Shown one piece after another: positions 7,362 to 15,195 of a stretch of DNA of 32,236 bases. Numbering within the stretch: the stretch's first letter is position 1; each line of letters starts with the position of its first letter. A program made the translations under genes and the position numbers. Source of the DNA: Verrucomicrobiales bacterium. Its GTDB lineage: Bacteria; Verrucomicrobiota; Verrucomicrobiia; Verrucomicrobiales; DEV007. The stretch lies in assembly GCA_029210205.1 (NCBI GenBank), contig JARGOD010000026.1, positions 20,509-52,744 on the forward strand, in the 5' to 3' direction. The notes beneath the pieces are model-generated. The model ran no database searches. It saw only the letters and a program-made list of their open reading frames with translations, and was not told where the DNA came from.

Positions 7362-7790
7362 ATGAAAGATTCAGCAACAGACACACTGACCGCCGAAAAA
7401 ATGGGCGGATTGCGCATGACGAAGCAGCGTCAGGTCGTTTACGAAGTCGTGCAGGAAATGGCGATGGATCATCCTACTGCTTCCGAAGTTTACGCGAAGG
7501 CGAAGGATCTAATGCCGACAATTTCTCTCGCGACGGTTTACAACTGTCTTGAAACGCTCACTGATGCGCATGCCATTACGCAGGTAAACATTGACCGTGA
7601 GGCTTCCCGTTTTTGCCCGAATCTTCAGCCTCATGCACACTTTTTCTGCGCCAAGTGTGACTCCGTCTTCGATGTAAATCTCCACCAGCAGGCGAATGCC
7701 GCCGAGCCATGGAATCTCCCACAGGGTTCCCTCATCGACGAAGTGAATGTCGCGATGCGCGGAGTTTGCCCTAATTGTCGCGAGGACTGA
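7362..7790 (+). CDS. Fur/PerR-family transcriptional regulator
   Basis: A 142-aa metal-dependent DNA-binding regulator. Residues 15-80 form the winged helix ([36 protein letters not shown]). The structural zinc site is complete: C96/C99 (HFFCAKC) and C136/C139 (VCPNC). Numbering happens to match B. subtilis PerR, so the regulatory site can be compared directly: H37, H91, H93 and D104 are present, but Asp85 is replaced by Cys (SRFCPN). The sufC start lies 38 nt downstream, so the gene probably belongs to, and autoregulates, the suf operon in response to iron, peroxide or Fe-S demand; this is inference. An AAAGGG Shine-Dalgarno sits close to the ATG. I cannot tell Fur from PerR function. Confidence 0.9.
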   Translation: MKDSATDTLTAEKMGGLRMTKQRQVVYEVVQEMAMDHPTASEVYAKAKDLMPTISLATVYNCLETLTDAHAITQVNIDREASRFCPNLQPHAHFFCAKCDSVFDVNLHQQANAAEPWNLPQGSLIDEVNVAMRGVCPNCRED

Positions 7791-7828
7791 TTTTTCCAAC
7801 ACGAAACCCATACCATTTTTTAAAAGAC

Positions 7829-8590
7829 ATGAGCCAATCACTCAAAATTGAAAATCTCCACGCGTCTGTGGAAGACACCGAAATTCTCAAAGGACTGTCC
7901 CTTGAGATTCCGAAAGGTGAAGTCCACGCAATCATGGGGCCAAATGGCTCCGGAAAGTCTACCCTCTCGAAAGTGATGGCCGGGCACGAGGACTACGAGG
8001 TTACCGCTGGTACCGTTCTCATGGACGACGTTGATCTTCTCGATCTCGAAATCGATGAGCGATCCCGTGCCGGGTTCTTCCTTGCCTTTCAGTATCCGCA
8101 CGAGATTCCCGGCGTGAGCAACGCGAACTTTCTGCGCGCAGCCCTTCAGGCCCGCCTTCCCAAAGGTGAGGAGATCGATGCAGTCGCTTTTTACAAGGAC
8201 ATGTATGCAAAAATGGATGCGCTGAGCATGGATCGAAAGTTCACCGGTCGCTCCGTCAATGATGGCTTCTCGGGCGGCGAAAAAAAGCGGAACGAGATCC
8301 TTCAGATGATGATGCTCGAGCCTAAGTATGCGGTGCTCGACGAAACGGATTCCGGCCTCGACATCGACGCGCTCAAGATCGTCGCCGAAGGCGTCAACCG
8401 GATGCGGTCTCCTGAGCGTGGCTTTCTCGTCATCACCCACTACCAGCGACTTCTCGACTACATTGTTCCTGATGTGGTGCACGTGATGTCCGATGGGCAA
8501 ATCGTCAAGACCGGCGGGAAAGAGCTTGCTCTCGAACTCGAAGAAAAAGGTTACGATTGGGTCACCGAAGAACTTGCGGTCACTGCCTAA
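7829..8590 (+). CDS. sufC: Fe-S cluster assembly ATPase SufC
   Basis: ABC-type ATPase of the SufBC2D scaffold, which builds Fe-S clusters in the cytoplasm. From the ATG at 7829 it is 253 aa, the usual length. Walker A is GPNGSGKST (37-45), the signature is FSGGEKKR (147-154), Walker B is [17 protein letters not shown] (from 167), and the switch His is H204 (VITHYQRLL). An in-frame TTG at 7775 would add 18 unconserved residues overlapping the upstream gene and is unlikely. It is second in the fur-sufC-sufB-sufD operon, 38 nt after the regulator gene and 35 nt before sufB. Confidence 0.97.
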   Translation: MSQSLKIENLHASVEDTEILKGLSLEIPKGEVHAIMGPNGSGKSTLSKVMAGHEDYEVTAGTVLMDDVDLLDLEIDERSRAGFFLAFQYPHEIPGVSNANFLRAALQARLPKGEEIDAVAFYKDMYAKMDALSMDRKFTGRSVNDGFSGGEKKRNEILQMMMLEPKYAVLDETDSGLDIDALKIVAEGVNRMRSPERGFLVITHYQRLLDYIVPDVVHVMSDGQIVKTGGKELALELEEKGYDWVTEELAVTA

Positions 8591-8625
8591 TCTAAATTTT
8601 AAGAAACCTCAACGAGGACAACACC

Positions 8626-10041
8626 ATGCCAGACAGCGCCACACTAGAAGCAGTCAAAATTGACAACGAAGCCGGTGATTTTTCCTATCCGGAGGATTAT
8701 GAGCACGATGCAGGGGTCGGTCTTTCCGAAGAGACAATCGATTACATTTCCGAGGTGAAAGGTGAGGCTGATTGGATTCGTGAGTTTCGTAAAAAAGCTC
8801 TCAAGACATTTGAATCGAAGCCGATGCCCACAAACTGGGCAACGAAGGATCTCGAGAACATCATCTTCGAAAATATTCGATATTATCTTTCGAAAGGGCA
8901 AGCCCCTACCCGGAATTGGGAAGATGTGCCCGACGATGTGAAGGAGACATTCGAACGTCTCGGCATTCCCGAGAAAGAGCGAAAGTTTCTTTCCGGAGTT
9001 GAAGCTCAGTTCGATTCGGAGGCAGCCTACTCAAATGTGAAGGAGGAGCTTTCGAAAGAGGGCGTCATTTTCGTGAACTCAACGGAAGGACTGCGCGAAC
9101 ATCCCGAGCTTTTCCGCAAATGGTTCGGCAAAGTGATCCCGACCGGCGATAACAAGTTTTCGGCTCTCAACAGCGCTGTATTTTCCGGTGGCTCTTTCAT
9201 TTACGTTCCTCCCGGCGTCAAAGTGAAACACCCTCTACAAGCGTATTTTCGTATCAACGCGGAAAACTTCGGACAGTTTGAGCGCACCCTCATCATTGTC
9301 GATGAAGGCGCTGAAGTGACCTACATGGAGGGCTGCACTGCCCCCAAGTTCGAGACATCGACGCTTCACAGTGCGGTCGTTGAACTTGTCGCAATGAAAG
9401 ACGCCAAGATTCAGTACATCACGGTGCAAAACTGGTCAGCGAACGTCTTTAATCTCGTCACGAAGCGAGGTCTCGCTCATGAGAATGCGGAGATCCGCTG
9501 GATCGATTGTAATATCGGATCACGGCTCACGATGAAATATCCGGGTGTAATCATGAAGGGCCGTAAGGCGCGCGGCGAGGTTATCTCGATCGCATTGGCA
9601 AACGACGGGCAGCACCAGGACACAGGCGCGAAGATGATTCACGCGGCCGATGAAACAACTTCCAACATTGTTGCGAAATCAATTTCGGTTGGAAAGGGCC
9701 GATCCACTTATCGTGGTCAGGTTCATATTCCCAAGCATCTTAAGGGATGTAAGAACAACACCGAGTGTGACGCGCTCTTGATCAACTCTTCAAGTCGCAC
9801 TGATACTTATCCGGCGATCACGGTTCGCGGTAACCAGCATGCAACCCAGCACGAGGCGAGTGTCAGTCAGGTGAGTGAAGATCAGATTTTTTACATGAAG
9901 CAGCGTGGCCTCAGTGAAGGCGAAGCGATGAGCCTGAGCGTGAACGGATTTGTTAATGATCTCGTTCGTGAATTCCCGATGGAGTATAGCGTTGAGTTGA
10001 AGCGTCTCATCGACATGGAGATGGAAGACAGTGTCGGCTGA
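8626..10041 (+). CDS. sufB: Fe-S cluster assembly scaffold protein SufB
   Basis: The 471-aa core scaffold subunit on which nascent Fe-S clusters form together with SufC and SufD. Characteristic segments include [41 protein letters not shown] (conserved Cys in the beta-helix), the [16 protein letters not shown] motif and the C-terminal [20 protein letters not shown]. At the position of E. coli Cys405 this protein has Ser in [13 protein letters not shown]. Many non-enterobacterial SufB proteins also lack that Cys, so it is not an anomaly. The ATG has GAGG about 9 nt upstream. Spacing to sufC (35 nt) and sufD (39 nt) supports one transcript. Confidence 0.97.
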   Translation: MPDSATLEAVKIDNEAGDFSYPEDYEHDAGVGLSEETIDYISEVKGEADWIREFRKKALKTFESKPMPTNWATKDLENIIFENIRYYLSKGQAPTRNWEDVPDDVKETFERLGIPEKERKFLSGVEAQFDSEAAYSNVKEELSKEGVIFVNSTEGLREHPELFRKWFGKVIPTGDNKFSALNSAVFSGGSFIYVPPGVKVKHPLQAYFRINAENFGQFERTLIIVDEGAEVTYMEGCTAPKFETSTLHSAVVELVAMKDAKIQYITVQNWSANVFNLVTKRGLAHENAEIRWIDCNIGSRLTMKYPGVIMKGRKARGEVISIALANDGQHQDTGAKMIHAADETTSNIVAKSISVGKGRSTYRGQVHIPKHLKGCKNNTECDALLINSSSRTDTYPAITVRGNQHATQHEASVSQVSEDQIFYMKQRGLSEGEAMSLSVNGFVNDLVREFPMEYSVELKRLIDMEMEDSVG

Positions 10042-10080
10042 TTCTGACCGAGAAACATTTTTACCCAGACAAGAGATAGT

Positions 10081-11430
10081 ATGTCTTCAACACTTTCAGA
10101 AAACGAGACCGCGGCAACAGCAGAGACTTCGGTTCCCTGGTTTGCTGCGCCTCCCGTTCACGATATCGCATTAGAGCTTCCCGATTGGTATCGCGAGATT
10201 CAATCGGAGTCGTGGCAAACGTTCCTCAATCTTCCCGATCCTGAGCGACGCGACGAGAATTGGCGTTTTGCCGATTTACGAAAATTACGTTTCGCTGAGC
10301 TTATTGCGGCGCGTCCTGCCGACAATGTCGAGTCTCTCGTGCAGCGCGCAAAAGCCGAGCGGGTCGAACACTTTGCCGCTCACTTTGTGTTTGCGAATAA
10401 TCGCCTTATCTACTCGGAAGTTGCCGACCTTCCGGAGGAAGCGATTTGTCTTCCTATCAATCAGGCCCTCGCTGATCACGGTGATGTCGTCCGCGCTCAC
10501 TTCATGAAAGAAGAGGGAACCCTCGGAGGTGCTAAATTTCAAGCGCTCCATGGGGCTGCAACTCTGAGTGGTCTCTTTGTTCATGCTCCGAAAGGCTGCG
10601 TGATCGAGAAGCCGGTCGTGGTTCACCATTTTTCCGGTGGAGATTTCCAGGCGATCTTTCCGCATACTCTCGCAGTCGCAGAGGACAACGCTTCGATTTC
10701 GATTATGGATTTTTTCGAGTCGATCGTTGATGGAGAGCAGAGCGTCATCGTAGGAGGTGTCGATCTTGTCGCCTCGAACGGCGGACGGGTTCAATATGTC
10801 TCGATGCAGGACGAGAGCGATGCCGGTCCTAAACATGTGCAGCTCAACAGCTCCCGTGCAGGGCGTGATGCTAACATTGTCAGTGCCTTTGTTAATCTGG
10901 GCGCTTCCTGGGTTCGCAATGAATCGATCAACCACATGCAGGAGAATGGATCTGATATCCAAATTTTCGGAGCGTGTTTGGCGAACGGGTCACAAGAGTA
11001 CGACCAGCGAACTCTCCAGTCGCACGAAGCCGAGCACACGACGAGTGATTTACTCTTCAAAAACGCGCTCTATGACGAATCCCGCACCATTTTCGCTGGA
11101 TTGATCCAGGTTCAGCCGGGTTCGCACCACACTGATTCCTACCAGACCTGCCGCAACCTTCTTGGCAGCGACAAGGCAGAAGCAAATGCGATGCCGGGTC
11201 TCGAGATCGATGCCGATCAGGTAAAATGTTCGCACGGTTCGACCTCCGGTCAGATTAGTGACGAGGAAATCTTCTACCTTCAGGCCCGGGGTATTCCCGC
11301 TGAATCAGCCCGCCAGATGATCAGTCTTGGATTCATGAATGAGTCGGTTTCCAAATTGACCGGAGCTGAGATAAAGGAAAATCTCTTCGAGCGCATTGAA
11401 CGGAAATTCGCTTCCTTGCGGAACTGGTAG
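10081..11430 (+). CDS. sufD: Fe-S cluster assembly protein SufD
   Basis: A 449-aa SufB paralogue that forms the SufB-SufD heterodimer and aids iron entry and scaffold stability. The N-terminal helical region contains the typical WYREIQSESWQTFLNLP and ENWRFADLRKL. The C-terminal core contains GSHHTDSYQTCRNLLGSDKA, the conserved CSHGSTSGQIS (His matching the functional His360 of E. coli SufD) and DEEIFYLQARGIPAESAR. It is the last gene of the suf operon. The next gene is on the opposite strand, so no sufS, sufE or sufU follows, and the desulfurase and sulfur carrier must be encoded elsewhere. Confidence 0.96.
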   Translation: MSSTLSENETAATAETSVPWFAAPPVHDIALELPDWYREIQSESWQTFLNLPDPERRDENWRFADLRKLRFAELIAARPADNVESLVQRAKAERVEHFAAHFVFANNRLIYSEVADLPEEAICLPINQALADHGDVVRAHFMKEEGTLGGAKFQALHGAATLSGLFVHAPKGCVIEKPVVVHHFSGGDFQAIFPHTLAVAEDNASISIMDFFESIVDGEQSVIVGGVDLVASNGGRVQYVSMQDESDAGPKHVQLNSSRAGRDANIVSAFVNLGASWVRNESINHMQENGSDIQIFGACLANGSQEYDQRTLQSHEAEHTTSDLLFKNALYDESRTIFAGLIQVQPGSHHTDSYQTCRNLLGSDKAEANAMPGLEIDADQVKCSHGSTSGQISDEEIFYLQARGIPAESARQMISLGFMNESVSKLTGAEIKENLFERIERKFASLRNW

Positions 11431-11541
11431 AGGAACGTTGCGGGAAGAAGTAACTTTCCCTATGGCAGCGACTAAAAGCTTAGGGGGTCGGAATTCTACC
11501 GAAGTCCTCTACCTTGACGTTCCAGCGTAGAGTGTTGCACT

Positions 11542-12138
11542 TCAGTGCTTCACATTGCCGGAGCGACCAGCTTCATACATCTCGACGATCATGCTGTTAA
11601 CGGGAATGCCGGCAACGCGGTAGCCTGCATCTTCGGTAAGGAGGTCGTAGGATCGTTCGACTCCCTGATACGGGCGAATGCTGACGATGGAATGACCGCC
11701 CACCACGACATCACCAAGTTTCAGTTCTTTTGCCCGAATGCCTCCGAGTCGATGCATCGTGCAGAGATCGACGGAAGCACCGCAGGAGAATCCGATTTCC
11801 AAGAATTCGGAATTTTCCGGGTCCTCGAGATAGCCGTGAATCTGCTGGATGCGGACTGGCTCCCCGTCGTAGCCGATCACGAGATCACCCGCCTTCAAAG
11901 TTTCGATAGCCTGAGAGCCACCAGGAGTATCGATGAGTGCTCCCTCGGGAAGACACATGAACATCAGTTTTATCGGTGCCAGAGCAATAGCAGTAGAGGC
12001 GGCCACTCCAGCGGTGGCTACTCCAGCCCCGATGAGCCCGCAGCCACTTCCGAAAATCGAAAAGGTGAGCAGTGCGACGATTGAGAGAGACCGCCGCAGG
12101 GAAAGAGAAAAAACAGCTAGTGCTCGATGACAAATCAT
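11542..12138 (-). CDS. membrane-anchored Hint (hedgehog/intein) domain protein
   Basis: A 198-aa protein. The N-terminus has a basic stretch and hydrophobic helix ending in a lipobox-like FGSGC (Cys33), then a second apolar Gly/Ala segment (35-61). A Hint-like domain begins at once: CLPEGALIDTPGG (Cys62, block A), IETLKAGDLVIGYDGEPVRI, CTMHRLGGIRAKELKLGDVV (His129, block B) and SYDLLTEDAGYRV-GIPVNSMI (block F/G, ending Asn181-Ser182). Autoprocessing Hint domains use the first Cys, the block-B His and, in splicing forms, a terminal His-Asn pair. Here the penultimate His is Val180, so N-terminal cleavage is more plausible than full splicing. Only about 17 residues follow Asn181. It lies 63 nt downstream of the nucleoid-protein gene on the same strand. 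Domain call is from motif reading; function unknown. Confidence 0.68.
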   Translation of the reverse strand: MICHRALAVFSLSLRRSLSIVALLTFSIFGSGCGLIGAGVATAGVAASTAIALAPIKLMFMCLPEGALIDTPGGSQAIETLKAGDLVIGYDGEPVRIQQIHGYLEDPENSEFLEIGFSCGASVDLCTMHRLGGIRAKELKLGDVVVGGHSIVSIRPYQGVERSYDLLTEDAGYRVAGIPVNSMIVEMYEAGRSGNVKH

Positions 12139-12201
12139 AAAATCGGGAGGCCCGAGTCATAAGCCTAACAGTTTTCCTGTTTCGGAACAATGCCGAAAGC
12201 G

Positions 12202-13260
12202 TCACGAGACCTCTTTGTGGAAATAGACTTTCACAAAAGACATTCCTTTTTCATCGTCGAATCCGCGCTCAAAGAAGCGATCTGCTTCGTGAATAAAGCC
12301 GGGCCCGAACTGCATCGTGACGCCGACATCGAGCTTGAGCCTCGATTTGAGGCGGTTGCCTGCCTTCTCTGCCTCCTTCTTCGAAACGGTGAACGATTCC
12401 TGCAATGGCTCGCCCCGCTCTTCTTCAAACTCCTGTTTGAAGTTTTTGAACTGCTCGACCTGTTCCGGCTCGCCGAGGGCTTGAGATTCAAATTCCTTGA
12501 GGTCGAACTCGTCTGATTCGTTGAGGTAGTTCATCGCCTTGCTCGCGACGGCCATGCGATCTTCCTGCAGCGTTTCCTCGGGGAGTCCCTTTTCGGCGAA
12601 AGCGACGCAGAGTTCTGAATAGCGGCGTGTCAGGAAATCATCGTTCGTGACTGGCTTGGCTCCGACGAACTCGCGGACCCAAAACTGGGTGCCCCCGCTG
12701 CCTTTATCGAAGAGGTAAACGGAAAATCCGTCAGCTTTCCCGTGATTAATAATGAGGCAGCCCTTGTCAATCTTGTCCGGGTAAATGCCCTGCTCAGTGG
12801 TAAGGACAAGGTCACCATCGCGCTCGGAGATCTGGAGAAAGGGAACTTTGCTTTCCGATTTGACGATACTGATCGCCTGAGTCGCTTCCCCGGCGACGCT
12901 GACATCGTTGATAAGAGCGACGCAAAGATCGCCGGATTTGATGTTGGGATGATTCGAGCGGGCGTGAAGGTGTTTTGCGATCTTCGCGCCCTGTTCGAGT
13001 AGTTGTTCGTTGTCTTCGAAAATGGCAGAGGCATAGCCGAAAAGATCGTTGTTCTCGACCGAGTCATGATGCGCGAGTTGGTGCAACTCCAGCGATTTGA
13101 AAGACTTGAGAAAGCAATGGGTGAGCAATTCCGCCTCTTCGTCTTTAAAACGGCAAAGCGTCTGCGAGGTTTGAAACGGCTCGTCGCGCATCGGGTTTCC
13201 CACTTTCGCGAGAGACATCGCGGACAATCGGGCTTTGCGAAAATTGAGAGTGAGAGACAT
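12202..13260 (-). CDS. nucleoid-associated protein (NdpA/YejK family)
   Basis: A 352-aa cytoplasmic protein resembling the 37-kDa nucleoid-associated family (E. coli YejK, about 335 aa). Family-like features are HHDSVENNDLFGYASAIF in the N-terminal third, then GDLCVALINDVSVAGEATQ and ISIVKSESKVPFLQI, then GCLIINHGKADGFSVYLFD and TQFWVREFVGAKPVTNDDF. The C-terminal third is charged and helical. The family binds DNA and is nucleoid-associated; its detailed role is poorly known. The start ATG at 13260 faces the type III polyketide synthase gene across about 150 nt that holds both promoters. The Hint-domain gene follows after 63 nt and may be cotranscribed. Confidence 0.8.
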   Translation of the reverse strand: MSLTLNFRKARLSAMSLAKVGNPMRDEPFQTSQTLCRFKDEEAELLTHCFLKSFKSLELHQLAHHDSVENNDLFGYASAIFEDNEQLLEQGAKIAKHLHARSNHPNIKSGDLCVALINDVSVAGEATQAISIVKSESKVPFLQISERDGDLVLTTEQGIYPDKIDKGCLIINHGKADGFSVYLFDKGSGGTQFWVREFVGAKPVTNDDFLTRRYSELCVAFAEKGLPEETLQEDRMAVASKAMNYLNESDEFDLKEFESQALGEPEQVEQFKNFKQEFEEERGEPLQESFTVSKKEAEKAGNRLKSRLKLDVGVTMQFGPGFIHEADRFFERGFDDEKGMSFVKVYFHKEVS

Positions 13261-13413
13261 AACGATGGTGGGTAGCGGATCGCGAATCTAACAGGCTTGG
13301 ATGATCGGGGCAACACGCATGGGCCACTCCGACAGAAAGGAATCGAACGCTCCCTCGTCTTTTGAGTCGTAAACTGTGCAGCTCCTAGCACAATTCTTCT
13401 CACGCCCACGATT

Positions 13414-14514
13414 TTGGCTTTCCTTAGACACATTGAAACGCTCGTCCCTGAGCATGGTTATCGGCAGGAGCGTATTGGCAAAATTCTTGGTCAACGTTCC
13501 GGGAGCGATCGCACGAAGCGCTATATCCGCAGTGTTTACGGCGAGTCGGCGATTGAAAAGCGGCACTGTATCGTCCCGGATTTTGAAGAAGGATTCAGCG
13601 GCCCGAGTTTGTACGTAGATGCTGATGGATCACCGAAGGAGCCGAGCACCGGTGAACGCAACGATGCCTATGTCGCTGAGGCTCGGAAGATGACTCCGGA
13701 GATTGCGAGGCGCTCGGTTGCTGCTTGTGAGGGCGTTGAAGCGAAAAATATCACGCATGTCATCACGGTTTCGTGCACCGGCTTTTTTAACCCGGGGCCG
13801 GATTTGCTCGTGATCGAGGCGCTCGGGCTCGCGCCGACGACGCAGCGCTATCACCTCGGTTTCATGGGCTGCTACGCGGCTTTCCCTGCGTTGAAAATGG
13901 CGGCGCAATTTTGCGATCTTGATGAGTCCGCCAATGTCCTCATCGTGTGCCTGGAGTTCTGTTCACTGCATCTCCAGAATAAGAATGATCTCGACACGAT
14001 CGTCGCGAATTCGGTTTTCGCCGACGGTGCTGCTGCGGCGATTGTTTCCGGACAGGCTCCTCCGACAGGCGTCCGTGGCTATGATCTGCTTCGATTTGCG
14101 AGCAGTCTTGTGCCGGAAGGTGCGGACGACATGGCCTGGGATATCGGCGATCACGGCTTCAATATTGTTCTTTCAAAATACGTCGCGAGAATCATCGGAT
14201 CGGGGATCAAAGAGCTGATCGATGAAGTCTTTGCCGGTTCCGGAATGACTCCGGAGGAGATCGCGAAATGGGCGGTCCACCCGGGTGGTCGCGCGATTCT
14301 CGACAAGGTAGGTGAGAGCTTGGAGCTCGCCCCGGATCAGCTCGCGGCCTCGCGCGAGGTCCTCGCTCAGTATGGCAATATGAGCAGTGCTACCGTGCTC
14401 TTTGTCCTCGCGGAAGTGTTGCGGGAAGCAGACACGAAACCTGGCGACTCCATTTGCGCGATGGCCTTCGGGCCCGGCCTCACAATTGAGACCGGAGTAT
14501 TCAAGGTGGTCTAG
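13414..14514 (+). CDS. type III polyketide synthase (chalcone/stilbene synthase family)
   Basis: A homodimeric ketosynthase that extends a CoA starter with malonyl-CoA to give alkylpyrones or alkylresorcinols. The Cys-His-Asn triad is complete: Cys153 in GFMGCYAAFPAL, His289 in WAVHPGGRAILD and Asn322 in YGNMSSAT. The C-terminal gatekeeping loop AFGPGLTIETG (351-361) is present. The 366-aa length is typical. The start appears to be TTG at 13414: there is no in-frame ATG or GTG before the conserved N-terminal strand (FLRHIETLVPEHGY) and no clear Shine-Dalgarno. No methyltransferase, oxidase or acyl-CoA ligase lies nearby, so the product cannot be inferred. It is divergent from the nucleoid-protein gene and followed 47 nt later by vapB. 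Confidence 0.92.
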   Translation: MAFLRHIETLVPEHGYRQERIGKILGQRSGSDRTKRYIRSVYGESAIEKRHCIVPDFEEGFSGPSLYVDADGSPKEPSTGERNDAYVAEARKMTPEIARRSVAACEGVEAKNITHVITVSCTGFFNPGPDLLVIEALGLAPTTQRYHLGFMGCYAAFPALKMAAQFCDLDESANVLIVCLEFCSLHLQNKNDLDTIVANSVFADGAAAAIVSGQAPPTGVRGYDLLRFASSLVPEGADDMAWDIGDHGFNIVLSKYVARIIGSGIKELIDEVFAGSGMTPEEIAKWAVHPGGRAILDKVGESLELAPDQLAASREVLAQYGNMSSATVLFVLAEVLREADTKPGDSICAMAFGPGLTIETGVFKVV

Positions 14515-14516
14515 GC

Positions 14517-14550
14517 GTGTCACCAATTGACACCGCTCGTGTCAATTGGT
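14517..14550. promoter_or_regulatory. vapBC operator: three half-sites of alternating direction
   Basis: A perfect 12-bp inverted repeat, ACCAATTGACAC (14522-14533) and GTGTCAATTGGT (14539-14550) with a 5-nt spacer, ends 11 nt before the vapB ATG. A third half-site lies to its left, so the core reads GTGTCA (14517), TGACAC (14528), GTGTCA (14539): alternating orientation, each with a 5-nt spacer and an 11-bp step. This is the expected layout for ribbon-helix-helix antitoxin dimers, alone or with toxin, bound on one face of the helix for autorepression. Confidence 0.8.
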
Positions 14551-14555
14551 AATGT
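14527..14555 (+). promoter_or_regulatory. putative vapBC promoter inside the operator
   Basis: A perfect -35 hexamer TTGACA (14527-14532) lies inside the left arm of the operator, and a weak -10 TAATGT (14550-14555) follows after 17 nt. Transcription would then begin at or next to the ATG at 14562, giving a leaderless or nearly leaderless mRNA. Repressor bound to the operator would cover the -35 element. Confidence 0.5.
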
Positions 14556-14561
14556 CAGGTC

Positions 14562-14813
14562 ATGACGCAGATAACGGTAAGAAAAGTCGATGAGGAACTC
14601 GCGGAGAAAATCAGGGAGTCCGCGAAGGCGGCGAACCGTTCTTTGAACGACGAGGTCTTGCGTCTCCTGAAGCTCCACTACGGGGACGAGCCTACTGATG
14701 AGCCAATTCGTCGCAACGACTTACATAAATATCGCAAGGGCTGGGTCGAAGATCCGGAGTTTGATGCCGTGATGGAGGAATTATCGACCGTGCATCCCGA
14801 TGATGATCAGTGA
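14562..14813 (+). CDS. vapB: VapB/FitA-type antitoxin (ribbon-helix-helix)
   Basis: An 83-aa antitoxin. The N-terminus is a typical Arc/FitA-like ribbon-helix-helix: strand QITVRKVD, helix EELAEKIRESAKAANRS, helix LNDEVLRLLKLHY. The C-terminal 35 residues are polar and should wrap around the toxin; the segment RKGWVEDPEFDAVMEEL probably blocks the PIN active site. It overlaps vapC by 14 nt, which couples their translation. The palindromic operator directly upstream fits autoregulation. Confidence 0.88.
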   Translation: MTQITVRKVDEELAEKIRESAKAANRSLNDEVLRLLKLHYGDEPTDEPIRRNDLHKYRKGWVEDPEFDAVMEELSTVHPDDDQ

Positions 14814-15195
14814 ATTCGTAATCGATACAAATGCCTATTCGGATTGGCAGCGAATTGGAAAATGGGATTGGCATTTTGAGATGGCAAACCAGATTTGGAT
14901 TCCTTTCGTGGTCGATGGGGAATTGCGCTACGGATTTGAGGCGGGAAGTAGGGCGTCGATCAATCTCTCCCTGCTGGATAACTTTCTTTCGAGCGACGCG
15001 ACGAAGATGATCTTTGCCGACGCAGATACGTCGCGTTATTACGCTCAAATAAGTGTGTCACTTCGTCGAGTGGGCACTCGCATACCCACGAACGACGTTT
15101 GGATCGCTGCGCTCTGCCTTCAAAAAAATCTGCCTCTCGCGACTTCGGACAGCCACTTTGACCACATACCGATGTTGCGGCGGCTTGAACCCTAG
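14800..15195 (+). CDS. vapC: VapC-type PIN-domain ribonuclease toxin
   Basis: A 131-aa PIN-domain endoribonuclease, expected to cleave tRNA or rRNA when freed from its antitoxin. The acidic metal-binding residues are present: Asp9 (FVIDTNAY), Glu41 (VDGELRYG), Asp99 (TNDVWIAA) and Asp117 (ATSDSHF). The tandem ATG ATG gives starts at 14800 or 14803. The active site looks intact. Its TAG stop overlaps the leuS stop on the other strand within one CTAG. The actual RNA target cannot be predicted. Confidence 0.9.
   Translation: MMISEFVIDTNAYSDWQRIGKWDWHFEMANQIWIPFVVDGELRYGFEAGSRASINLSLLDNFLSSDATKMIFADADTSRYYAQISVSLRRVGTRIPTNDVWIAALCLQKNLPLATSDSHFDHIPMLRRLEP

Noticed and set aside
7838-8500. Open frame of 220 codons on the minus strand
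   Set aside because: It is antisense to sufC, which is unambiguous.
9770-9830. Missing Cys405 equivalent in SufB
   Set aside because: Many functional SufB proteins outside the enterobacteria have Ser or another residue there.
11432-11522. GGAACGT and ACGTTCC about 80 nt apart after sufD
   Set aside because: The arms are only 7 bp with a long, unstructured interval and no T-run; likely chance.
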